Shown here piece by piece: positions 11,738 through 23,999 of a stretch of 64,000 nucleotides of DNA (the stretch's first letter is position 1; every line of letters begins with the position of its first letter). The stretch lies in contig NC_044930.1 of assembly GCF_003576645.1 (NCBI RefSeq), forward strand, positions 5,166,386-5,230,385, given 5' to 3'. A model generated the notes under the pieces. The model was not told the DNA's origin. It ran no database searches and saw only the letters and a program-made list of their open reading frames with translations. A program made the position numbers and the translations under genes. Source of the stretch: Ipomoea triloba (Eukaryota; Streptophyta; Magnoliopsida; Solanales; Convolvulaceae).

Positions 11738-14700
11738 TGTAACACGCGTAACAAAATTGTCATTTGCAAGTAGGTAGAATAGCAAATTATAACATGAACC
11801 ATGGTCTACCTTGCATTATAGGCCCTGGTCAAAAAATAACCTTCAGATTCTGTATCTTTTGTTGACACATTATGTGCTTGCAACTGAAAGTTTATGTATC
11901 TGTAACTATCATATTATGTATAAGCAATTATCAAGTTATTTATTTATATGTACAGAAACTTTTAACTGTAGATAAAAAAAATGTATTAACTGAAGATACA
12001 TAATTTTTGTATTAGGATTTACAATGAAATATGAACCCTATGAACATTGGTCCATGGTATAGCAATTGGCAAATTATTGCATGGACCATGGTCCACACAG
12101 CTGTGTGGACCATGGTCCATGCAATAATGATTGATAACAATTGGGGTAGAATAGTTTCAATCGTTATACCCTGCACCACGGTGCACATAGCAATGTGCAC
12201 CACATACGTAAAACGACGTCGTTTCGGTGTTAATGGACGCGGATGCGAATGACTCAAGGAATTCATTGTTTATAATACACATAATCATTATCAATAATAC
12301 ACAGAACGTTTGCCTAGAATACACAGAATGTTTGCCCAGAATACACAGAATATTGACACAAAATACACAGATGTTAGTGGACGCGGACGCGAATGACTCC
12401 ATGGAATTCATTATCTATAATACACATAATCATTATATAAAATACACAGAACGTTTGCCTATAATACACAGAATGTTTGCCCAGAATACACAGAATATTG
12501 ACACAAAATACACAGAACTCATCATCCTAACATTCGAATGCACAAACACATCACAACATGTGTTAATAACATGAATACACAGAATATTTACACAAAATAC
12601 ACATAACTCATCCTCCTAAACATTCGAATGCACAAACACATCACAACATGTGTTACTAACATTAAATCACAACATGTGTTACTAACATGAATACACAGAA
12701 CGGTTGTCTAGAATACACAGAATGATTGCCTGGAATACACAGAATATTAACATAAATACAGAGACCGGCCGAAACGGGAAACATGATTTCCAAAAAAAAT
12801 GGACGATTAGTTTACAATGCTCAAAACGACGTCGTTTAGGTACGTGGTGTACATTGCTATGTGCACCGTGGTGCACAGTATAATTTGCCAGAATAGGTTG
12901 GGTCCTAGGCACATACAATTTGGCTTGGTTTGGGCTTGCTCTAAGTTGGCTCAAAATGAACCATGACTTACATGGATCATAAATTTAAAAGACATTTTTA
13001 ATATATTAAAGATATACTCCGTATTATTTATATATAGAATGTGTATTATTTGTGTATTGAGATTATATTATTTTATATACTGTCAAATATTGTACTTTTA
13101 ATATGTTAAAATGTACATTTTATTCCTGATTCATAGAAAAATTTACCTATTTGACTAATTTGGTTAAAAGGTCGGAACTATATTTATTTTAAGGTTATTT
13201 AATTAAATAAGCCCAAATATATATATGTTTAAGGCTTACCTATACCTAGTAGGTCCAGAAGCCTGGACTATATATATAGCCTGCATATTAAAAAATTTAT
13301 TTACAGGCTTAGGCCTAAACTCAAACTATTGACCTGATCCTCCTAACAAGCTAAAGTCTAATTTGTTAACCGACTAACCAGCTTGGTTAGCGTGAGTGAC
13401 CATGTACTCTTATTTCTTAAGAGATCGAGAGTTCAAACTCCCTCTTGTATAAAAAAATCAATCTGACCATGATTTTACCCTTTAATTGAGCCGACCTCTT
13501 GCGAATGGGGATTAGTTAAAGTATGTACACCTCATGGTCTACCTAAAAAAAATTTGTTAACGGATTTATTTCCACCCCTATCTGCTGGCCTTGAATCACC
13601 AAATCGGTGTAGTGGTGTCTAATATGCGGTGGCATTGGATTACTGAGTAATTTGATCATTTTCACACATCTTAAAGACCAAATATGTGATTAACAAAATA
13701 TATTTTACACAATATTTTACTTTAAAAAAGAAACTCAAAAACTAAACCCTAAGAAACAAGTCAACTATCGACCAAGCAATGATTAGTAGAGGGGTGTGCC
13801 AGACTTGGGAATTGAAGCTCATGCATGTTCTTCCTAGGCACGTGACATGGCGTGGAGACCGATTTGATCGGCACGTGCATACCACGTGAGAATTTGGGTC
13901 TACTGCCTACTCCTTAACAGATAAAACAGATCCAAAAAAAAATAAAAAATAAAAAATAAACAGATTATCTAGATCTAGATGATTGTTAGATTCATAACCT
14001 TCAAAAGTCAATTTCCGATTTTGAAAATGGAAAATATTAATTAAATTTTTTTGAAGGTAAACGTAACTATTCCATTAATTCATAACATAAAACGTTTACA
14101 TCAACCGTTTACATCAACGATCAATGAAATGGTAAACCATTCCTTACAGTCAGACATAGAAACAACTTTTCTAACTATGCTATAGAAAACTTGAATCGCA
14201 GACTGTTTCATAACTAGGAAGCTATGTTCCTTCAAGGAGCTTAAAGCTTCATCAAAGATCTGGGTCTTCATCATCATTCTTTTTTGCTCGCCCATGATAA
14301 GATCAACACTTGCCGAAACCAAACTAAACGATTTATGCTAATGATAATGAAAAGCTCGTGAAAGTAACGAGAGGAAAAAGCCCGTGAAAGTAACGAGAGG
14401 AGAACACAATAATAGAGAAAATAAAAAGTGGTAAAGCCAAAATAGGGTTGGGAGTTCAAGACTACCAACACAAACCTCAATACCTACCTACTATTATTTT
14501 ATTCAAAGGGAAAGAAAACAGAAGAAGAAGATTTGTGGCGATGGTCGGAGGCGGACGGGGCTGCAACGGTGGTCGGGACGGAAGAAGAGCGAGAGTAAAC
14601 GTAGAAGGTGACCAAAACCGCCGGCTCAAAGCTCCATTAGAGCTCCGGCCGGAGGCCGGCGGTGGAAGCCGAAGTTGAGCAGCAGAGAAAAGCTTTTTGT

Positions 14701-15203
14701 TTTAGAGAGAAAAGGGAGGCAGCATTAGGGTTTTCAGAATATGCAAAATATTATTTAAATTAAATTTAAATTAAATCTTTTTAATCACACATTTTATCTC
14801 ATATATAATAATTTATTGATTATAAGTAAATTAGCTAATCACATCAAATCAAAACTAAAACTATATAAATTCATGTTACACTACCATCCACATATCTTTA
14901 TTCGAAGTATTACATGATGTAGAATATTACATAATTTTCTCAAAAGAGTGATTAAATGAGTAAAGCGTGATTTTTTTATTTTTGTGTCGAATTATTCAGC
15001 TATATATATTACATGTTTATAAAAAGAATAAGTGCAATGTTAATGAGAAGTTATTCAATTTTACAATCTGGTCGTCGAGACTTCGAGATGTTGACTTGTT
15101 TGAGATGGAAATAAAGAATATATAATATTGTAACCAAATAAATGATGCAATGGAAAATAGCCATGATATTGCAAGCCCTGCAAATCTAAATTATGTAATT
15201 TTT
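11738..15203. repeat. Copy B of the overlapping-contig repeat
   Basis: The first 2.37 kb repeats copy A (including the palindrome at 12073-12128 and the TIR element at about 12163-12888). The last 1.78 kb (from 13424) is repeated as the start of copies C and D. It holds the unidentified G+C-rich stretch 14520-14740 and no gene that I can support. Confidence 0.8.
14100..14740 (-). other. Unidentified gene-like segment (repeated at 15904-16540 and 18580-19226)
   Basis: On the minus strand, a G+C-rich, CT-rich leader-like block (14520-14740) begins with AACCCTAAT (telo-box-like). It is followed by a stretch that can be read from the ATG at 14294-14296 as a short frame (MGEQKRMMMKTQIFDEALSS...) running to about 14101. 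I do not recognise the peptide, and no splice partner or domain is evident. It could be a 5' UTR and first exon of a decayed gene or a retrocopy fragment. Base composition is unlike the surrounding A+T-rich DNA. All three occurrences are the same locus if the assembly duplications are removed. Confidence 0.3.
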
Positions 15204-15228
15204 NNNNNNNNNNNNNNNNNNNNNNNNN
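15204..15228. other. Assembly gap (25 N)
   Basis: A run of N. The sequence after it restarts at the equivalent of 13424. Confidence 0.95.
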
Positions 15229-17886
15229 ATCGAGAGTTCAAACTCCCTCTTGTATAAAAAATCAATCTGACCATGATTTTACCCTTTAATTGAGCCGACC
15301 TCTTGCGAATGGGGATTAGTTAAAGTATGTACACCTCATGGTCTACCTAAAAAAAATTTGTTAACGGATTTATTTCCACCCCTATCTGCTGGCCTTGAAT
15401 CACCAAATCGGTGTAGTGGTGTCTAATATGCGGTGGCATTGGATTACTGAGTAATTTGATCATTTTCACACATCTTAAAGACCAAATATGTGATTAACAA
15501 AATATATTTTACACAATATTTTACTTTAAAAAAGAAACTCAAAAACTAAACCCTAAGAAACAAGTCAACTATCGACCAAGCAATGATTAGTAGAGGGGTG
15601 TGCCAGACTTGGGAATTGAAGCTCATGCATGTTCTTCCTAGGCACGTGACATGGCGTGGAGACCGATTTGATCGGCACGTGCATACCACGTGAGAATTTG
15701 GGTCTACTGCCTACTCCTTAACAGATAAAACAGATCCAAAAAAAAATAAAAAATAAAAATAAACAGATTATCTAGATCTAGATGATTGTTAGATTCATAA
15801 CCTTCAAAAGTCAATTTCCGATTTTGAAAATGGAAAATATTAATTAAATTTTTTTGAAGGTAAACGTAACTATTCCATTAATTCATAACATAAAACGTTT
15901 ACATCACGTTACATCAACGATCAATGAAATGGTAAACCATTCCTTACAGTCAGACATAGAAACAACTTTTCTAACTATGCTATAGAAAACTTGAATCGCA
16001 GACTGTTTCATAACTAGGAAGCTATGTTCCTTCAAGGAGCTTAAAGCTTCATCAAAGATCTGGGTCTTCATCATCATTCTTTTTTGCTCGCCCATGATAA
16101 GATCAACACTTGCCGAAACCAAACTAAACGATTTATGCTAATGATAATGAAAAGCTCGTGAAAGTAACGAGAGGAAAAAGCCCGTGAAAGTAACGAGAGG
16201 AGAACACAATAATAGAGAAAATAAAAAGTGGTAAAGCCAAAATAGGGTTGGGAGTTCAAGACTACCAACACAAACCTCAATACCTACCTACTATTATTTT
16301 ATTCAAAGGGAAAGAAAACAGAAGAAGAAGATTTGTGGCGATGGTCGGAGGCGGACGGGGCTGCAACGGTGGTCGGGACGGAAGAAGAGCGAGAGTAAAC
16401 GTAGAAGGTGACCAAAACCGCCGGCTCAAAGCTCCATTAGAGCTCCGGCCGGAGGCCGGCGGTGGAAGCCGAAGTTGAGCAGCAGAGAAAAGCTTTTTGT
16501 TTTAGAGAGAAAAGGGAGGCAGCATTAGGGTTTTCAGAATATGCAAAATATTATTTAAATTAAATTTAAATTAAATCTTTTTAATCACACATTTTATCTC
16601 ATATATAATAATATTTATTGATTATAAGTAAATTAGCTAATCACATCAAAATCAAAACTTAAAACTATATAAATTCATGTTACACTACCCATCCACATAT
16701 CTTTATTCGAAGTATTACATGATGTAGAATATTACATATTTGTCTCAAAAGAGTGATTAAATGAGTAAAGCGTGATTTTTTATTTTTGTGTCGAATTATT
16801 CAGCTATATATATTACATGTTTATAAAAAGAATAAGTGCAATGATTAATGAGAAGTTATTCAATTTTACAAATCTGGTCGTCGAGACTCGAGATGTTGAC
16901 TTGTTTGAGATGGAAATAAAGAATATATAATATTGTAACCAAATAAATGATGCAATGGAAATAGCCATGATATTGCAAGCCCTGCAAATCTAAATTATGT
17001 AATTTTTGGTGCTATAATAAACTAGGATATTGAGAATTGTTCAAAAACTAGCATATATTGGTTCCATTACTCTATGCTTTGATAGCAACGGAATGGTCAC
17101 AAATCAGCACACTATCTTAATTATCTAATAACATATAAAACCCCAAAAAATCAAAATATTAGGAGTACCAAAAAAAAAAAAAAGGAAGATTAGCACACAT
17201 CATAGGCAATTATAGGAGAAGTATTACTACTTCCCTATGTATATAATACAAAATACTAACACCTATCGAGGGTTGTTCGTCGGGACTGGTTTAAGTCAGT
17301 GGTGCCCGGTGACATTGGGCGCTGCTCGAGGAGGAAGCGCCACTGGTTTGGGCGGTTTGCATTGGTAGCACTTGGCGAAAAGCCCGAACGTGTCGATTTG
17401 TCTGACGAAATTGGTGACGCTAGCCCATCCCCCGAACCCGAACCCGACGACGAAAACCCAGCCCACTATGAAGATGTTGATGGCATACATGGCGGTCCAG
17501 CTGGGCATGAAGAATGGGGGCTTCTCCGCAGCATTCTGCAATGCCAACAAAAACCCCATCAATGACTAAAACAAACCCACCAGCAACTCATGTGAACCAA
17601 ACATTCTAGTTTTCCGGATCACATGGTATACGACGTGGTACATTGCAACGTGTTGACAAATTGAGCCAAGACAGGGGAGGACTTATGAGGACCCAATTTT
17701 GGTACCAATCAATAATGTAACAGTTGTGCAGTTACTTTCATGGTGTGGTTTAATGGAGTCCCCAACTGGCCTGGACAGCTCATTTCAGACATTATCCAAC
17801 ACTTGGACTATACCATATAACTAAAAGGACCTCGCACCCATAATATCTTGTCTACCTATCAACATTTTCAAATCTAGGCCATTATC
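15229..17886. repeat. Copy C of the overlapping-contig repeat
   Basis: It matches 13424-15203 (offset about 1,805) and then 17912-20572 (offset 2,683-2,686). It ends at the next gap after carrying a duplicate of the last AUX1/LAX exon. Confidence 0.85.
17296..17535 (-). CDS. Duplicate of AUX1/LAX last exon (assembly artefact)
   Basis: Identical to exon 8 of the complete gene (19982-20221): it encodes NAAEKPPFFMPSW... through the FGFGGWAS and KCYQCKPP motifs to a TGA. The preceding exons are absent because the contig ends at 17886. It should not be counted as a separate gene. Confidence 0.85.
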   Translation of the reverse strand, partial: NAAEKPPFFMPSWTAMYAINIFIVGWVFVVGFGFGGWASVTNFVRQIDTFGLFAKCYQCKPPKPVALPPRAAPNVTGHH

Positions 17887-17911
17887 NNNNNNNNNNNNNN
17901 NNNNNNNNNNN
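17887..17911. other. Assembly gap (25 N)
   Basis: A run of N. The sequence after it restarts at the same base as copy C (equivalent of 15229). Confidence 0.95.
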
Positions 17912-20572
17912 ATCGAGAGTTCAAACTCCCTCTTGTATAAAAAAATCAATCTGACCATGATTTTACCCTTTAATTGAGCCGACCTCTTGCGAATGGGGAT
18001 TAGTTAAAGTATGTACACCTCATGGTCTACCTAAAAAAAATTTGTTAACGGATTTATTTCCACCCCTATCTGCTGGCCTTGAATCACCAAATCGGTGTAG
18101 TGGTGTCTAATTGCGGTGGCATTGGATTACTGAGTAATTTGATCATTTTCACACATCTTAAAGACCAAATATGTGATTAACAAAATATATTTTACACAAT
18201 ATTTTACTTTAAAAAAGAAACTCAAAAACTAAACCCTAAGAAACAAGTCAACTATCGACCAAGCAATGATTAGTAGAGGGGTGTGCCAGACTTGGGAATT
18301 GAAGCTCATGCATGTTCTTCCTAGGCACGTGACATGGCGTGGAGACCGATTTGATCGGCACGTGCATACCACGTGAGAATTTGGGTCTACTGCCTACTCC
18401 TTAACAGATAAAACAGATCAAAAAAAAAAAAAAATATAAAAAATAAACAGATTATCTAGATCTAGATGATTGTTAGATTCATAACCTTCAAAAGTCAATT
18501 TCCGATTTTGAAAATGGAAAATATTAATTAAATTTTTTTGAAGGTAAACGTAACTATTCCATTAATTCATAACATAAAACGTTTACATCAACGTTTACAT
18601 CAACGATCAATGAAATGGTAAACCATTCCTTACAGTCAGACATAGAAACAACTTTTCTAACTATGCTATAGAAAACTTGAATCGCAGACTGTTTCATAAC
18701 TAGGAAGCTATGTTCCTTCAAGGAGCTTAAAGCTTCATCAAAGATCTGGGTCTTCATCATCATTCTTTTTTGCTCGCCCATGATAAGATCAACACTTGCC
18801 GAAACCAAACTAAACGATTTATGCTAATGATAATGAAAAGCTCGTGAAAGTAACGAGAGGAAAAAGCCCGTGAAAGTAACGAGAGGAGAACACAATAATA
18901 GAGAAAATAAAAAGTGGTAAAGCCAAAATAGGGTTGGGAGTTCAAGACTACCAACACAAACCTCAATACCTACCTACTATTATTTTATTCAAAGGGAAAG
19001 AAAACAGAAGAAGAAGATTTGTGGCGATGGTCGGAGGCGGACGGGGCTGCAACGGTGGTCGGGACGGAAGAAGAGCGAGAGTAAACGTAGAAGGTGACCA
19101 AAACCGCCGGCTCAAAGCTCCATTAGAGCTCCGGCCGGAGGCCGGCGGTGGAAGCCGAAGTTGAGCAGCAGAGAAAAGCTTTTTGTTTTAGAGAGAAAAG
19201 GGAGGCAGCATTAGGGTTTTCAGAATATGCAAAATATTATTTAAATTAAATTTAAATTAAATCTTTTTAATCACACATTTTATCTCATATATAATAATAT
19301 TTATTGATTATAAGTAAATTAGCTAATCACATCAAAATCAAAACTTAAAACTATATAAATTCATGTTACACTACCCATCCACATATCTTTATTCGAAGTA
19401 TTACATGATGTAGAATATTACATATTTGTCTCAAAAGAGTGATTAAATGAGTAAAGCGTGATTTTTTATTTTTGTGTCGAATTATTCAGCTATATATATT
19501 ACATGTTTATAAAAAGAATAAGTGCAATGATTAATGAGAAGTTATTCAATTTTACAAATCTGGTCGTCGAGACTCGAGATGTTGACTTGTTTGAGATGGA
19601 AATAAAGAATATATAATATTGTAACCAAATAAATGATGCAATGGAAATAGCCATGATATTGCAAGCCCTGCAAATCTAAATTATGTAATTTTTGGTGCTA
19701 TAATAAACTAGGATATTGAGAATTGTTCAAAAACTAGCATATATTGGTTCCATTACTCTATGCTTTGATAGCAACGGAATGGTCACAAATCAGCACACTA
19801 TCTTAATTATCTAATAACATATAAAACCCCAAAAAATCAAAATATTAGGAGTACCAAAAAAAAAAAAAAGGAAGATTAGCACACATCATAGGCAATTATA
19901 GGAGAAGTATTACTACTTCCCTATGTATATAATACAAAATACTAACACCTATCGAGGGTTGTTCGTCGGGACTGGTTTAAGTCAGTGGTGCCCGGTGACA
20001 TTGGGCGCTGCTCGAGGAGGAAGCGCCACTGGTTTGGGCGGTTTGCATTGGTAGCACTTGGCGAAAAGCCCGAACGTGTCGATTTGTCTGACGAAATTGG
20101 TGACGCTAGCCCATCCCCCGAACCCGAACCCGACGACGAAAACCCAGCCCACTATGAAGATGTTGATGGCATACATGGCGGTCCAGCTGGGCATGAAGAA
20201 TGGGGGCTTCTCCGCAGCATTCTGCAATGCCAACAAAAACCCCATCAATGACTAAAACAAACCCACCAGCAACTCATGTGAACCAAACATTCTAGTTTTC
20301 CGGATCACATGGTATACGACGTGGTACATTGCAACGTGTTGACAAATTGAGCCAAGACAGGGGAGGACTTATGAGGACCCAATTTTGGTACCAATCAATA
20401 ATGTAACAGTTGTGCAGTTACTTTCATGGTGTGGTTTAATGGAGTCCCCAACTGGCCTGGACAGCTCATTTCAGACATTATCCAACACTTGGACTATACC
20501 ATATAACTAAAAGGACCTCGCACCCATAATATCTTGTCTACCTATCAACATTTTCAAATCTAGGCCATTATC
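17912..20572. repeat. Copy D of the overlapping-contig repeat
   Basis: It matches copy C to its end, with small homopolymer differences such as the A-tract near 18420. It then continues without a break into the AUX1/LAX gene, so this is the copy that belongs to the intact locus. Confidence 0.85.
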
Positions 20573-23353
20573 TGTTAATTGACTACCTGTCAGGTCCCTG
20601 TACTATAGTGTTTGTTCAATTTAGTCCATGTACTATAGTGTTACCTGTCGAGTGACTACCTGTGAGGTCCCGTACTATAGTGTTTTGTTCAATTTAGTCC
20701 CTGTACTATAGTGTTACCTGTCGAGCAGAGGCTTTGCGATAGGTGAGCATGTGGGCGAGGGCAGGGATGATGTAGACGGTGAAGCTAACTAGTAGCGCCC
20801 CAACAGCCGAGTTGATGGGGCCGAAGAACGGGAAGATTATAGCCAAGAACCATATAGGTATCACCACCGGGAGCCTCGCAAGTGCCCTCAGGCAAATGCT
20901 CTTCGTGTCGTGCATCCCTATTACCTTTTCCCACACAAAGTACAACGGGGTACATGCGAACCCAAATGTGATAAACTGCATACATAGTTAAAACACACCA
21001 TCATATCATTTTAGTCTCGGTTTCCAATTCTGAACTTATATATAGTTGCAGTAAAGTTGTTATCACAACAGACCTGGTGAATGAGCATCAAGATAACAGC
21101 GGCGTCACGCCACCCGGACTTAGGGAGGAGCGAGAAGGCGTTCGAGTGGTCGAGAAGTTCATCCCCGAACGCCCAATAAACCGCGGTGGCTGAAGGAATG
21201 GTGAGGGTGAAGACATAGAGTGTAGCAAACAAGTAAATGTACTTGAACTTCTGTGGCTTCCACATAGCATGCATGATTTCCCTGTTTTTTTGTAACAATT
21301 ATATACAATCAGGGCTATAGCCATTAATTACCACTTACCAGTTACCTCCAAATAAAATCTATAATTAAACTAGCAAAAAAAAGTATTCAACAGCTTCAAA
21401 GTAAAGGGATCAAGACAAATCATAAGCACTGGAACAATGAATCAACAGAATATAGAATCTAATGTTAATTATTAACTTCAGTGGTGTCAAGTATATCTAG
21501 ACTAGAATATAAGCATTGGATTCTTGATTCCAAAATAGTTTAGTTGTTAAGATTAATGACCCAAATGCCCTTTAGTACTATGCAATTTAACATCCCCATA
21601 ATTATCAAAGAATCATAGACCATGGTCAACATAGGAAAGAAATAAAAAAAAGAGGTCCTTTTTTCTTGCCACTCATTGTCTAATCAAGAATTGCATACTA
21701 AGTAGTACAAGAAGATATATAGTACAACAGATGAGCATAATAAACAACATACTCTACTTGGTATTAATTTCTTAACAGTTAATGTGCAGATAAGAACAGA
21801 ACAGATCAAAGAAGTGCTTACACAGTGACAGCATGGCCACCAAAAGTGTAGAGTATATTTGTGGCACCAGTGAAGTACAAGACGAGCTTCGTTGGTCCCG
21901 AGTGCGCCACGCCTTCAGCCTAGTAACCGTGGTAAAAACCGTTATGCTTGGTCTGATCAATCATCAATGGTTTTCGGGCATAGACGTAGAAACTATAAGA
22001 CCAGTAATTACAGAGAGTGTAATATTCGAGAAAAAATGTATTTACCTGACCATGAACAACAGCTGCAATAGTAAGGTACCAAGCAGTGTAAGTTGTCATT
22101 CCAAGGCCTAGGAAAGACCAAATCCTATAGTTGTGGAAGGAAGGAATAAAGACAGTGGTAGCACAGCAAGCTCCAAATATGTATGTCCAAGTCCTCTTGT
22201 CCAATCGGTCATTAATGTAATATATGTTACTGTATAATAGTCCAGAATATTGACAAACCAGTCAGTGTTCAAGAAACCCACCCACTTCAATTCAAAGTAC
22301 AAAGTTTTTGTTTTTCTTTTCACACCTTTTCACAGATTATATGTTTGATGCAATATATGTATGTTAGTTCATCATACCTTGCACAAGCTATGAGTTGTAT
22401 GACAGATCCAAATAGAAGGAAAGTACAGTTGAAGGCTAGCCCCACTGCTTTCCAATATGGTCCCAACAGCCCATCAAGCACTTCAAACCACTGCAAATTA
22501 AAAGATAATGTTAGGATCAAACGCTCACCGTCAAAAGTGGTAGCTATTAGTCAAACACCAACTTTATTTCCTTATATTTGCGTAACAGTCAACAGGCAAG
22601 TTATTGGACTTGGCCTTTAGGCCTATGCCCAACAATCTGCTAGCTGTTAGATTTGACCATTCAGACCTTGGCCCTTTAGGCCTATACCCAACAATCTGCT
22701 AGCCATCTGGTGTTAGATTTGACCATTCAGGCCTGCTAACCACTTGCTGCTAGACTTAGCCCTTCGGGTCTCAATCCAACGGATCAAAGCTTTATGATTT
22801 AGCATAAAATTCCAAAAAGAGGAAACAGTGTTTTGGGTGGCACATTATGCTATAACAGACCTGAATAACATGGTTCTTGAAGCTAACACCTTCTTTCTCT
22901 TTTCTGCTTCTGTACTCAACGTAGAGGACACTGATCAGATAAGCTGTCCAGCTACCAATCAGGCCATAGAAGATTTGGAACAAAATCCCAGATAGAATTC
23001 CAAGTTGTGAAAAGGAGTATGGCAGGGTCAACAGCACTTGTGCCACCTGTTTTACATGATTTTTCAAAACTTGTAATAAGGAATTCTGTCCCAGATTGAA
23101 TAAATTAAAGAAGAAGAAAAAAAAAATTGAAGTGATATAGTGAAAGAAATAGGAGTTGTTAGTTTGTTACCTGATTGGAAGCACAACTGAACCAAGCATC
23201 CCAAGCAGAGCCGCCATGCCAGAGAAAGTTCTTCATACTGAACATGGACTCATTCTCTTCTTCTTTCTCGCCGAACCCTTCTTTGCCCCCAACCACGCCG
23301 TCGTGTTCTAAGCTGGAGACTATTGCTTCCTCGGCTTGCTTCTGAGGCAACAT
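19982..23353 (-). CDS. AUX1/LAX auxin influx carrier, 8 exons
   Basis: Exons on the minus strand: 23171-23353, 22861-23046, 22378-22490, 22046-22229, 21822-21919, 21074-21281, 20718-20975, 19982-20221. All junctions are GT-AG and the phases join to 489 residues, the usual family length. Landmarks are the N-terminal MLPQKQAEE, FLWHGGSAWDAWFSCASNQ in exon 1, FKNHVIQ|WFEVLDG across exons 2-3, CASNIYYIND, GGHAVTVEIMHAMW across exons 5-6, and FGFGGWAS with KCYQCKPP in exon 8. This is the amino-acid/auxin permease fold with about 11 membrane helices. Family knowledge: it is a plasma-membrane H+/IAA symporter that loads auxin into cells. The KQAEE start and GGSAWDAW favour the AUX1/LAX1 branch over LAX2/LAX3, but the paralogue is not certain. 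Intron 7 carries a tandem repeat with a second donor. Confidence 0.93.
20580..20725. repeat. Two-unit tandem repeat spanning the exon 7 splice donor
   Basis: Two units of about 73 bases share 'tacctgt-aggtccc', 'gtactatagtgtt', 'ttcaatttagtcc' and 'tgttacctgtcgag'. The upstream unit (in gene sense) contains the real exon 7 donor at 20717-20718. The second unit repeats the donor sequence CGACAG|GTAAC at 20644-20645. Confidence 0.75.
22600..22790. repeat. Tandem and dispersed repeat in LAX intron 2
   Basis: Two imperfect units ('cttggcc-tttaggcctatxcccaacaatctgctagc' followed by 'gttagatttgaccattcag') lie in tandem, followed by a decayed third one. The phrase 'ggacttggccctttaggtctctgtccagcaatct' recurs at 37880-37915, and related words appear at 46370-46870, so this is a dispersed element. 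Confidence 0.55.
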
Positions 23354-23896
23354 TGTTGTTCGATTTTGTACGATAAAAAAAGAAATATGTCTACGTTGTT
23401 GTTGCTGTGGGTGGCTGGAATAATAAGGACACGAAATGAGACAAAAAACAGAATTACAACAAATGGGAAAAAGATAAAAGGAAAACTCAGTCAGTCCCCC
23501 CCACCCCTCTGCACCAGATCCAAAAAAACACCCATCAAAATAGCCAAAGTTTTATGACTAGACAGATCTCATATTAACCCGACAATCTTAAACCCCCCCT
23601 TCTTTTTCCTTTTTTTTTTCATTTTCATAATCACATACCTTTCTTAGCTTCCCGCAAGAACTTCTCCAATTCCCAGTGGGAGAATGAACAGAAATATAAA
23701 TTGGCGAGAGGGAAATAAATGCAGGCCAAAAATGATGGCACACAAGAATGCGAGAGAGAAAGACAGCCCTCAAAAGCTGCAAAAGCTCAGAGGGTCTGAG
23801 AAAAGAGTGTTCTGTTGTGTTCTGTTCTAAATTATTACAGAGAAAAAGGAAAGGAAGGGACTTTCACTCTTTCTTGCTCAAGATACAGAGAGATTG

Positions 23897-23913
23897 TATA
23901 TATATTATATAAA
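23897..23913 (-). promoter_or_regulatory. Candidate TATA region of the AUX1/LAX gene
   Basis: The minus strand reads TTTATATAATATATATA about 545 bases before the ATG. Transcription would begin near 23870, giving a long pyrimidine-rich leader of about 520 bases, which is plausible for this family. No transcript evidence is available. Confidence 0.35.
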
Positions 23914-23955
23914 CAGCCTAGCTTTACTGGTGGGTTGGAGTGTATATATATTTAT

Positions 23956-23992
23956 TGAGAGAGAGAGAGAGAGAGGGAGAGATAGAACTTTT
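23956..23992. repeat. (GA)n microsatellite
   Basis: A run of GA dinucleotides with one GGG interruption; on the gene strand it is a CT tract upstream of the candidate TATA region. Confidence 0.8.
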
Positions 23993-23999
23993 TTTGGAG

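Noticed and set aside
17299..17569. Plus-strand open frames opposite the LAX last exon (also at 19985-20255)
   Set aside because: They are antisense shadows of the conserved exon; no domain and the reverse strand fits a known family exactly.
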